A stretch of 64,000 nt of DNA from Mangrovibacterium lignilyticum (GTDB lineage Bacteria; Bacteroidota; Bacteroidia; Bacteroidales; Prolixibacteraceae), in contig NZ_WKLH01000002.1 in assembly GCF_010882175.1 (NCBI RefSeq), positions 558,001-622,000 on the forward strand. The letters run 5' to 3'. The translations under genes and the position numbers were made by a program. The notes under the pieces were generated by a model. That model was not told the origin of the DNA. It did not search any database and saw only the letters and a list, made by a program, of their open reading frames with translations. Position 1 is the stretch's first letter. Every line of letters begins with the position of its first letter. This document shows positions 37,375 through 45,907 of the stretch, piece by piece.

Positions 37375-38586
37375 ATGAGATTGACAATTAACTTCATTGT
37401 AAAGCAGGCGAGACAAAAAATGAATGGAGAAATACCTGTTTATGTCCGATTCACTCTAAACTCAAAACGCGTAGAACTATCTACTGGCATTTATTGCCAT
37501 CCTGATCGATGGGATGATGCTGGTCAGCAATTTAAAGGTAGAAACGAGACTAGCAGAACTCTTAAAAACAGACTGGATAAAATTCGAAATGAGATCCAAG
37601 ATTACTATAATCAATTGAGATCAGCAGGTGAAGAATTCAATGTTATCACCATTAAAAACAAATTACGCAACATTGAGGACAGCCAAGGGCTTCTAACGAT
37701 TTTCGACTATTACCTCCGAAACATGCATGAAAAACTAAACATTAGTTACTCCAAGGAAACGTATAAGCATTACAAATCGTCACGAAAGAGACTTGGAGAA
37801 TTCGTACGGAAATACAGTAAACGAAAAGATTTTCCAGTTGAAAAAGTAGATTTCAAATTTCTCGAATCATTTGATGTCTACCTAAAAAAAGTGTACAAAG
37901 TCCATCAAAATACGGCTTGGAACTATCATAAACATCTACGGCGTGTCCTTAACCTTGCTGTTTCAATGGGATTGATAAAAAAGAATCCGTACTCGAAATA
38001 CCAGGTTCCGCTGGAAGAAACAAATCGTGATTATTTAACCAACAAAGAACTCGAAGCAATTGGGAAAAAAACAATCAAAATTCCCCGACTTGATGCTGTG
38101 AGAGATATTTTTGTTTTTGCATGTTACACTGGCCTCTCCTACTCAGACATTGCCAAACTGCATAAAGATCATCTCCGAACAGGGGTTGACAATAAAGATT
38201 GGATCTTCATAGACCGAACCAAAACAAATAATCGATGTAGAATACCTGTTCTTCCGATGGCCAATACCATTCTAGGAAAATATCGAGATACTCCTCAATT
38301 TCAAATAAAAGGACTATTGCTTCCCGTTCTCACTAATCAAAAAATGAACAGCTACCTGAAAGAACTGGCCGATATTTGTGGAGTCAATAAAAACCTGACC
38401 ATGCATATGGCAAGACACACTTTTGCGACTACTGTAACACTGAGCAACGGAGTTCCAATTGAAACAGTGTCGAAAATCCTGGGGCATACGACCTTAAAAA
38501 CAACACAAATTTATGCCAGAATTCTAGATCAAAAGATTTCCGATGACATGAATCAACTTCAAACAAAACTGGACGCCAATAATTAA
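37375..38586 (+). CDS. Tyrosine recombinase / integrase
   Basis: The 403-residue integrase has an N-terminal arm-binding domain (FIVKQARQKMNGEIPVYVRF), a SAM-like core-binding domain (about residues 105-200) and a catalytic domain with the Arg of YTGLSYSDI region, HMARHTFATTV, LGHTTLKTTQIYAR including the nucleophile Tyr. Integrases of this type move conjugative and mobilisable elements of Bacteroidota. The ATG at 37375 is preferred over a TTG three codons upstream. It faces away from the tRNA-Leu gene, the usual layout for an element inserted at a tRNA. Confidence 0.92.
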   Translation: MRLTINFIVKQARQKMNGEIPVYVRFTLNSKRVELSTGIYCHPDRWDDAGQQFKGRNETSRTLKNRLDKIRNEIQDYYNQLRSAGEEFNVITIKNKLRNIEDSQGLLTIFDYYLRNMHEKLNISYSKETYKHYKSSRKRLGEFVRKYSKRKDFPVEKVDFKFLESFDVYLKKVYKVHQNTAWNYHKHLRRVLNLAVSMGLIKKNPYSKYQVPLEETNRDYLTNKELEAIGKKTIKIPRLDAVRDIFVFACYTGLSYSDIAKLHKDHLRTGVDNKDWIFIDRTKTNNRCRIPVLPMANTILGKYRDTPQFQIKGLLLPVLTNQKMNSYLKELADICGVNKNLTMHMARHTFATTVTLSNGVPIETVSKILGHTTLKTTQIYARILDQKISDDMNQLQTKLDANN

Positions 38587-38644
38587 AAGTTCAACCCGTA
38601 AGTTTCCCTTTGTGAAACATTTATTAACTTTGCCAAGTAGAATA

Positions 38645-38977
38645 ATGAAAGTTCATCTAATAAAAGTACAGTCAATCGAGAACTATGTAATTGATAATGT
38701 TCAAAGTAAAAAAGCTTTTGAAACGTGGCTTTCGATTGTGAAAAGAGCTGACTGGAATAGCCCCCCTGGATATTGTCAAGACGTTTAATTCTGCAGATAT
38801 TCTGGAGAAAGGATCAAACAGAGTTGTTTTTAATATTGGCGGGAACAAATACAGGGTCATCTGTCAATATTATTTTGGTAGGCAGAAAGTACATCTGTTT
38901 ATAAAATGGACGGAACACACGCTTTTTATACTAAGCTCTGTATTAAAGAAGAACAATATTCTGTAGATATCTTTTAA
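38645..38977 (+). pseudogene. higB: HigB-type toxin with two compensating frameshifts
   Basis: Read in three frames the sequence gives a HigB mRNA interferase: MKVHLIKVQSIENY ... AFETWLSIVKRADW, then DIVKTFNSADIL ... RVVFNIGGNKYRVI ... VHLFIKW, then THAFYTKLCIKEEQYSVDIF. One extra base sits in the C-run at 38761-38766, and one base is missing near 38911-38914. The 5' frame stops at 38877-38900 region. The antitoxin gene is intact just downstream. It is either a dead toxin or a sequence error; two separate errors are less likely. Confidence 0.75.
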
Positions 38978-38987
38978 CCCGAAAGAC

Positions 38988-39437
38988 ATGGAAACTTTAA
39001 AATATACGGTAATAAAAACGGAAGAACAGTATAACAGCTACTGCAATATTCTTGAGGATCTTATTTCGAAGAACTCTCCTGCCCTGGAGGATGAAGTCGA
39101 ATTGTTAACACTTCTGATTGAGAAGTGGGATGCTGAATATAATTCATTTAATAATCTGGATCCCGTTCAACTTATTAAGTCGTTAATGGAAGAGCACAGG
39201 ATGAAAGCAGTTGGATTGGCTAAACTGCTTAGGTTGTCAAAAGGGACGGTTTCAAAGATTCTAAATTACCAAAAAGGTCTATCCAAAGAGACAATTCGAA
39301 GACTATCCGAGTATTTTCACGTTTCGCAGGAAGCCTTCAATCGGCCCTATAAGCTGAAAAACGAAATCAATAGGCAGTTTCGTGATGCAAGTTTAATGAA
39401 TACGAAAAAAGATTTGGGAGCATCGTTAGTTTCATAA
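38988..39437 (+). CDS. higA: HigA-type antitoxin (XRE HTH)
   Basis: The 149-residue protein has a helix-turn-helix of the XRE type in its C-terminal half (LAKLLRLSKGTVSKILNYQK, then LSKETIRRLSEYFHVSQE). The N-terminal half is helical and would bind the toxin. It begins 10 bases after the end of the broken higB, which is the normal HigBA order. An intact antitoxin beside a broken toxin suggests that it is kept for repression or protection against other HigB toxins. Confidence 0.85.
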   Translation: METLKYTVIKTEEQYNSYCNILEDLISKNSPALEDEVELLTLLIEKWDAEYNSFNNLDPVQLIKSLMEEHRMKAVGLAKLLRLSKGTVSKILNYQKGLSKETIRRLSEYFHVSQEAFNRPYKLKNEINRQFRDASLMNTKKDLGASLVS

Positions 39438-39467
39438 CTACGCTCCCATAATGATAATCAGTTCTCT

Positions 39468-40354
39468 TCAAGAAAACGAAACTTCCGTAACTCCTGACTT
39501 CCTATTTTCCAGAATGTAATCGACAGCCTTTTGCGCCATCGAAGAAGCAATCAACAGCATCTTTTTATCTTCCTTAAACTTGTGAATCCAGCTTTTGATG
39601 TAAGCAGCGCTGTTATCTATCGTTGCATTTTGGATACCTGTCAAATGACAGAGATAGGATGCTCCCATTTCTGCAATAATCTCTTCGCGCCGATAATCAG
39701 AACTCGCGAATGGATGGTCTGAAAGTTTGTTATGACGCCCCGTTCGCTTAACATAACCAGTTGCATGGCAAGCTTCGTGGTACAGTACCTGATAATACTG
39801 TTCATCCTTAAAAAATGTCCTTGGATTAGGCATTCCAATATAATCCCCGGAAGGTGAATAGAAGGCATGTGATTGGTCATACCTGATTTGGGGACAATCC
39901 GTCAAACACTCGATAACCTGTTCTGCCTGTGCAATCGGGTCAAAATCATGGTCATGAGCTTCTGATGAAGGTATCTTACTTTCGTCAATACCTTCGGTTT
40001 GTTTCAGGTTGAAAACGGTGTAATACCTTAGAAACGGAACTTGGTCAATACTCCCGTCCTTTTCTTTTTTTTCAATATTTTCCAGAAAACAACAGGGAAG
40101 CCCTTCTCCCCTTTCAAAACATGACCTCCAAGTTCTTTGACCTGGTTAAAGGTGAGAAAATACGGTGATCCGAATTTGTCTGCGACGGTCAGTAATAGCC
40201 AGAAGTTGAATCCCCGGTAAACCTTCAGGTGAATCATATTCTGCGGTAAACCGTTTTCTACCTTCCATGGCATCTGCCAAGGAATAACACCTTTTTCCAA
40301 ACGTTCAATAATCAGGTTGGTAACCATTTCATAAATATCAAATGAAGATTTCAT
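39468..40354 (-). pseudogene. ArdC-like antirestriction/zincin protein, split by one frameshift
   Basis: The 5' part (40354-40028) encodes the ArdC N-terminal DNA-binding domain (DIYEMVTNLIIERLEKGVIP, then GGHVLKGEKGFPVVFWK). The 3' part (from about 40065 to 39468) encodes the rest with the zincin motif HEACH (HExxH). Joined they give about 295 residues, the normal ArdC length. The break is at an A-run (+ strand T-run 40065-40072), where one base is missing. The run includes A AAA AAG in the zero frame, so a -1 ribosomal frameshift would restore the full protein. ArdC proteins protect incoming DNA of mobile elements. Confidence 0.75.
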
Positions 40355-40709
40355 AGGAATCTGCTGCTGCCCTGCAGACTTATTTCGGCACCCTCTTGAA
40401 CCAAGGGAATCTCTGGCACGCCATTAAACTTAAATTTTTGGCGTACCTCCATTGAGCTGTCCCGGATTATGTCAACGGGGTGCATGTCATTCCGATAATA
40501 ATCGGAATGAACGCATCCGAAGGAAACGAGCCACGAAAAGCCTGCCCGGCTTGCGCAGTCAGACGGGCGAGTTCCCCTTTACCGTTCCGGGAAACGTAAA
40601 TAACTTTGTCAGAAATTTGAGTGTAATACAACAACCTATAAGAAGTTCTGTAGCTTTAGATTTATTCTAATTTTCACGTTGAAAGCAGATAGAAAATCAC
40701 TTTTAGTCA
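40355..40709. other. Non-coding gap with a hairpin
   Basis: No supported gene is seen in 355 bases. A perfect 9-base inverted repeat CATTCCGAT / ATCGGAATG with loop AATA is at 40488-40509. The base composition is more G/C-rich in 40440-40600 than on either side, which may mark a remnant of another sequence. The GH78 stop lies at its right edge. Confidence 0.4.
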
Positions 40710-43700
40710 TTAATTAGAGCGATTTTGAAAAAAATAATACTCTCCAGAACCAATTTCGTAAACAACTTTTCCGTCCTCTTTTCTCGATATCTTAGTTTTA
40801 GTCTCTACTGTTTCATTTCTATTTACGGAAATGTAAACCGTAGCCGATGTGTTTGCCGGAACAACAAAACGATAATGGTGTCCGTCTTCTTTTTGTTCCC
40901 AACTGCTTTCAATTCGGCCATACATTGAGTCATAATGTCCTTTGGCGTACGTCATTTCACCTGTTGAATCCGGTTCTGGCTGTAAAATGAAATGCTTGAA
41001 TCCGGGATGGCTTTCATCTCGGGCTATTCCTAACGAATAATTATACATCCAGGCTGCCACTGCTCCGAAAGAGTAATGGTTAAATGAGTTCATGCGATTA
41101 TTTCCGCCAAAACCATCAACATGAGTATATGAATTTAACCGTTCCCAGATCGTTGTGGCACCTTGTGTTACCGGGTATAGCCATGAAGGATAGGAGGTTT
41201 GTTGCAGTAATCGGTATGCTGCATCCGAATTTCGGGTTTTAGACAATGCCTCACTAATCCAGGCAGTTCCAATAAAACCAGTCATCAATGAATATGGCGA
41301 GCATACATTCCCGTTATCAGCAATGTTTTCTTTTTTTACCGTTTCAACAAAGCTCTCAATTGCTTTCTCTTTATTTTTTTCATTAAATATGTCGAAAACC
41401 AAAGGAAGCACATAGGAAGTTTGTGTATCAACAAGTTTGCCATGAGATACGGTCTTGCCAGTTGTTTCATCCACATAGGTTTGATTAAAAAAGGCTTTTC
41501 TATCGGCGCAAAGTTGCATGAAGGAATCTGTATCTTCTTTTTTGTCCAGAATTGCTGCGACCTGCTGCATTATTTCCAGATCATAAATAAAGTAGGATTC
41601 CCATAGCAGCGTCTTTTCACTCTTATCATATTCCGGACTAAGCCAGTCACCCAAACTGGACCATTGCCAACGGTCTTTATCTTGAAGGATCCCTGATATC
41701 GGATCTATCTCGTTCTTCAAATAGTTAATATAATTTTTCATTGCTTGGTAATGCTCCGCCAACAGGTCTTGGTCTCCGTATTGTTGGTAGTTTTCCCATG
41801 CCACAGTTATTCCGGCACTTCCCCACATAACCCCGCCAAAGCCACCACCTAAAGGAGCAACATCGGTAAACCGTCCGTCTTGCCGTTGGACATCTCGCAT
41901 CGCACGCATATGACGTCTCAGGAACTGAGGAATATTTGCCAAATAGGTAGCCGAACGGGAGAACACCGAGATATCGCCACTCCATCCGAGTCGCTCATTT
42001 CGTTGCGGGCAATCGGTTGGTATAGACAAAAAGTTTCCGAATGTCGACCAGGTTATGTTTTCCCAGAGTTTGTTGACTAACGGATTTGATGTTTCATAGT
42101 GAGAAGCAAGTTGATGAACAGAGCTTAAAACTGTTCCTTTAACGGCTACCAGAGGAAGAGCATTATCAATCCCGGTTATTTCGATGAAACGATAGCCATG
42201 AGAAGTAAAGCGGGGATGAATACTTTCATTTCCTCCTTTGGCGATATAAATATCCTGAGCCATAGCTGCCCGAATATTCTCCAGCATGATCATTCCTACA
42301 TTTTCTTTGTATTCAGGAAGATCAGGGTATTTGACTTCAGCATATCTTAAGCTGATTTTTGTTCCCGGTTTGATATCTGTTAACTCAATAGCCGGGACGC
42401 CAACCATGTTTTGTCCCATATCATAAACAAAAACTCCGGGTCGTACTTCGTCTACCGAGGTTGCAGTAAGTTCCCTCACTTTTTGTACCGAGTTGCCAAT
42501 TTGCCCAATAAGCTTTTGCTCTGAAAAGTCGTCAACTAAAGGCATGTTGTAATGTGGATTAATGCCGTCTCGGGTAAGCTGATTGCTTAAGTTTATCTCT
42601 GAAGCCGATTTCCAAAGTGATGCGTCATAAGATGGCGTGGTCCATCCTTCAACCAACGAGTCTTTTGACGCGTCGTAAACCTCTCCCTGATACAAGCTTC
42701 CGTAAACGACGGGACCATTATTGTAGTAACTCCAGGTTTCCGGACTACTAACGACTACGTCTTCGTGCCCATCCTTATAGGTGATAACCAACTTGGCTAG
42801 AAGCGACTGCCTATCACCAAAAAAGTTCCAGAATTCACCCATGTAGGTGATACCGCCGCTCCACCATCCTTCACTTAGTACAGCTCCCAAGCCATTTTCC
42901 CCGGGCTGTAAAAGGTCAGTAACATCGTATGTTTGATAAAGCTGAGTTTTGTTGTATTGGGTAAGACCCGGATCGAAATAATTCTCGCTGATTCGATTAC
43001 CGTTTAGATACATTTCGTAAATCCCGCGGGCAGTTGCGTACAAGCGCGCTTTGGAAATGTTCGATGAAGAAGCAGAAAAGGTTGTCCGTAACATTGGGAC
43101 AGAGTTCCGACTTGGATCGGCCATTATTTGAGTTTCGGATGCTTCACTAGAAATTTTATAATTATTATTCTCAACGATCAATTGGGGCGAACCGGAAAAA
43201 ATTCCGCTATAAGGTTGTTCATCCAATTTTTCTAAAAAAAGGATATTTGATGGAGATCTGAAATTGCGGATCTCAACATCAGAGAAAGACGCTATTTGTC
43301 CGACGGAAATGGAAAAACCGATATCACCGACAACAGGAAAGGCAATGAAATCGCCTCCTTGTCCCAGCGGATTAAGGTTAACTTCTGCTATACGATTTTT
43401 TTCATCCACACCATCAAGGTATATGCGGGTAAAGCCAAGGTTTGAATCAATGGTTACACGATGCTTCTGGTATTTATTTTCGCTATTGATAATTGCTGAC
43501 GAAATTGAGAACGTTCTAAATGGAACATCTTTCTTATCATCGGGATGATATCCAACTCTGTAGATATTCAGTTTGGCATTTTTATTCGAATTTAAAGAGC
43601 TAATTTCAATCTCAAATTTGACATAGCATTCGTCTTTTTGATTTGCCAGATGATACAGGTTTTTATTTTTATCCATCAGGCGTTCATCATTTGCCCCATA

Positions 43701-44237
43701 AATGAAACCTGCTTTTGTCGATTGCGATTTCTCATTCAGTTGCAAAGAATAGTTTATCCTAAATACGGGAAGATAATGTGCGTAAAGCACTATGTCATCA
43801 TCGCTCCCGCCAATCCACTTTGCACCGCTCCAGGCAGAAAGCATAGGACCAGGATTCATCAATCCAGTTTCGAACCACGATTTTGCAGTGTGCTTCTTAT
43901 TCTCGTTATCCCAAACACTCAATTTCCAGGAGTAACGGGTAGTTGGAGACAAAGGTGTTCCCTGATATTTGATGTTCAAAGATTCGTCGCTAACAGTTTT
44001 ATTTGAATCCCAAACTGTTTGACCAGTTTCGTCAGTAACCAACAGCTGGTAGGCAATTTGTTTACAGTCGCGTTTATGATCAGGTGACTCCATTTGCCAG
44101 CTAAAACTAGGAATCTCTACATCAATGCCCAATGGCGTTTCTGTGTATTCTACTTTCAGGTTGGTGATTTTTACATCCTGGTTAATAAGTGTACATTGGG
44201 TGAGAAGTAGGAGTACAAATAACTTTAGGGTTCTCAT
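40710..44237 (-). CDS. Alpha-L-rhamnosidase (GH78), 1175 residues
   Basis: The exported enzyme removes alpha-L-rhamnose from plant or algal glycans and glycosides. It has an N-terminal signal, a Bacteroidota GH78 N-domain (VTDETGQTVWDS), an extra jelly-roll-like domain at about residues 175-330, the beta-sandwich domains, and the (alpha/alpha)6 catalytic domain with PTDCPQRNERLGWSGD near residue 742 and ITVAWENYQQYGDQ. The signal ends LLTQC; this is not a normal lipobox, so lipoprotein status is unclear. It lies after susD, but a strong terminator separates them. Confidence 0.92.
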   Translation of the reverse strand: MRTLKLFVLLLLTQCTLINQDVKITNLKVEYTETPLGIDVEIPSFSWQMESPDHKRDCKQIAYQLLVTDETGQTVWDSNKTVSDESLNIKYQGTPLSPTTRYSWKLSVWDNENKKHTAKSWFETGLMNPGPMLSAWSGAKWIGGSDDDIVLYAHYLPVFRINYSLQLNEKSQSTKAGFIYGANDERLMDKNKNLYHLANQKDECYVKFEIEISSLNSNKNAKLNIYRVGYHPDDKKDVPFRTFSISSAIINSENKYQKHRVTIDSNLGFTRIYLDGVDEKNRIAEVNLNPLGQGGDFIAFPVVGDIGFSISVGQIASFSDVEIRNFRSPSNILFLEKLDEQPYSGIFSGSPQLIVENNNYKISSEASETQIMADPSRNSVPMLRTTFSASSSNISKARLYATARGIYEMYLNGNRISENYFDPGLTQYNKTQLYQTYDVTDLLQPGENGLGAVLSEGWWSGGITYMGEFWNFFGDRQSLLAKLVITYKDGHEDVVVSSPETWSYYNNGPVVYGSLYQGEVYDASKDSLVEGWTTPSYDASLWKSASEINLSNQLTRDGINPHYNMPLVDDFSEQKLIGQIGNSVQKVRELTATSVDEVRPGVFVYDMGQNMVGVPAIELTDIKPGTKISLRYAEVKYPDLPEYKENVGMIMLENIRAAMAQDIYIAKGGNESIHPRFTSHGYRFIEITGIDNALPLVAVKGTVLSSVHQLASHYETSNPLVNKLWENITWSTFGNFLSIPTDCPQRNERLGWSGDISVFSRSATYLANIPQFLRRHMRAMRDVQRQDGRFTDVAPLGGGFGGVMWGSAGITVAWENYQQYGDQDLLAEHYQAMKNYINYLKNEIDPISGILQDKDRWQWSSLGDWLSPEYDKSEKTLLWESYFIYDLEIMQQVAAILDKKEDTDSFMQLCADRKAFFNQTYVDETTGKTVSHGKLVDTQTSYVLPLVFDIFNEKNKEKAIESFVETVKKENIADNGNVCSPYSLMTGFIGTAWISEALSKTRNSDAAYRLLQQTSYPSWLYPVTQGATTIWERLNSYTHVDGFGGNNRMNSFNHYSFGAVAAWMYNYSLGIARDESHPGFKHFILQPEPDSTGEMTYAKGHYDSMYGRIESSWEQKEDGHHYRFVVPANTSATVYISVNRNETVETKTKISRKEDGKVVYEIGSGEYYFFQNRSN

Positions 44238-44363
44238 TAGTTTTAAATTGTTAAGGTTTCCGGTTTTCTTTGTTTTCTGAGCATAGCACTTTCTACATGC
44301 AATGAAAAAAATAGGTGCAATTTCAACGCGATATTTTCATCGCTACTGTTACTTTAAAAAAAT

Positions 44364-44401
44364 AAGAGTGAGAATATCTAGGTTATTGTATTCTCACTCT
44401 T
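44364..44401 (-). terminator. Bidirectional terminator between susD and GH78
   Basis: A perfect 13-base stem AAGAGTGAGAATA / TATTCTCACTCTT with a 12-base loop, T-runs on both strands. It lies after the susD stop and 126 bases before the GH78 start. GH78 must be read through it or use its own promoter. Confidence 0.88.
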
Positions 44402-44414
44402 TTTTTTTGAACGA

Positions 44415-45881
44415 TTAGAAATACGGATTTAATGCTGTTTCAGAAGACGGCAACGGAAACAACAAATTGATTGTTGTATATGAAGCAGGTGCAACAGTGA
44501 TTCCCTCAGGGAAATAATATGCTTGAGGATCTGCTTTCACTCTTTCGCCATAGGCCTTCATCACCTGTTCCGCTTTTTCTGAACGAACTAAATCCAGCCA
44601 TCTTTTATTCTCAAATGCAAACTCGACTCTTCTTTCTTGTAAGATTGCGTCTCTCATTTCGGATTGGGTCGTAGCTGGAGTATCCTCCAACCCTGCTCTA
44701 TGTCTTACTTCATTCAAAAACGGTCTAGCTTGATCGGGCTCATTTTGTTCATTTAATGCTTCTGCCAAGAATAACAAAACTTCAGAATATCGATATACCG
44801 GGAAATTATCATCTGTGTTGTTTGTTAGCTCATGTGCATGAGCATATTTTTTGATGTAAGGATAACTTACACCGCTAGCGGAAATATAACCGACTGATGC
44901 TTCTTTTCTGGCATCACTCGCTTCGTAGGCTCCAATGACATCCGGAGTAGGTATATTGTATCCTTCAATTGTTCTCGAAACTTCAGGTATCCCCGTTACT
45001 GCCGTGATTTCCTCTGCAGTGATCGGTTGGACCAAAAATGTATAAAAGAAATTGCTGGCAAACCCCTCTGTTCCTTGTTTGTATTGAATTTCAAACACAG
45101 ATTCACTGTTATTTTTCGAGGCAGGATCAAATACATCTGCATAATCTGGCACCAAGCTGTAACCGGTTACAGTTTTTAAAATTGTCTCAGCTTCCGACCA
45201 ATCTTTTAACACGATATAGACATTGCCCAACAATGTTTTTGCCGCTCCTGAAGTTGCACGGCCTTTTTCCTGTGTTGATTTATCAGGTAGAAGATCTACC
45301 GCTACAGTCGCATCTGCAATAATTTGGTCGTAAATCACCTCGACGCTCGAAAGCGGAAGTGCACTTTCCCCCAGCGTTGTTACAGGTTCCAGATGTAATG
45401 GGACTTCACCAAAATATTGGACTAAATCGAAAAAGGCGAGAGCTCTCAAAAAATAAGCTTGTCCTTTAATGTTATCCTTCACAGATTCGTCAAAATCGAC
45501 ATCATCAATGAGAGCAATAATTTGATTAGCTCGCGCAATAACCGAATAGTTCGATGAATATTTTGCTGACAAGGCACCATTTGTATTTTCTTCAATGAAG
45601 TCGGCAACGTACTCAGGCCAAATTGTACCTCGATCGTTGGAATTGTACTTATAGGTCGTATTGTCCGATCTTAGTTCTCCCATTAACCATGCTCCGTTTA
45701 TTCCATTGTATAATCCTCGTAGTGGCGCATATGCTCCATTTATGGCCTGTTCAAAGTCACTTTGACTTGAAAAGTAAATTGGTGTACTCAAAGACGTTTT
45801 AGATGGAATCTCTAAGAAGCTTTCTTTACAACTGACCAAAAAGAGAATGGTAGCCAGTGAGATTATTATATTTTTTTTCAT
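44415..45881 (-). CDS. SusD/RagB family outer-membrane lipoprotein
   Basis: The 488-residue surface glycan-binding protein has a lipoprotein signal (ATILFLVSCKE, Cys18) and the SusD pattern with N-terminal tetratricopeptide-like helices (SDFEQAINGAYAPLRGLYNG, KGQAYFLRALAFFDLVQYFG) and the C-terminal RRVEFAFENKRWLDLVR segment. It forms a lid on SusC. It starts 26 bases after the susC stop, in one operon. Confidence 0.95.
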   Translation of the reverse strand: MKKNIIISLATILFLVSCKESFLEIPSKTSLSTPIYFSSQSDFEQAINGAYAPLRGLYNGINGAWLMGELRSDNTTYKYNSNDRGTIWPEYVADFIEENTNGALSAKYSSNYSVIARANQIIALIDDVDFDESVKDNIKGQAYFLRALAFFDLVQYFGEVPLHLEPVTTLGESALPLSSVEVIYDQIIADATVAVDLLPDKSTQEKGRATSGAAKTLLGNVYIVLKDWSEAETILKTVTGYSLVPDYADVFDPASKNNSESVFEIQYKQGTEGFASNFFYTFLVQPITAEEITAVTGIPEVSRTIEGYNIPTPDVIGAYEASDARKEASVGYISASGVSYPYIKKYAHAHELTNNTDDNFPVYRYSEVLLFLAEALNEQNEPDQARPFLNEVRHRAGLEDTPATTQSEMRDAILQERRVEFAFENKRWLDLVRSEKAEQVMKAYGERVKADPQAYYFPEGITVAPASYTTINLLFPLPSSETALNPYF

Positions 45882-45907
45882 TGTATCGTAAGTTTTAGTT
45901 TCGTTGA

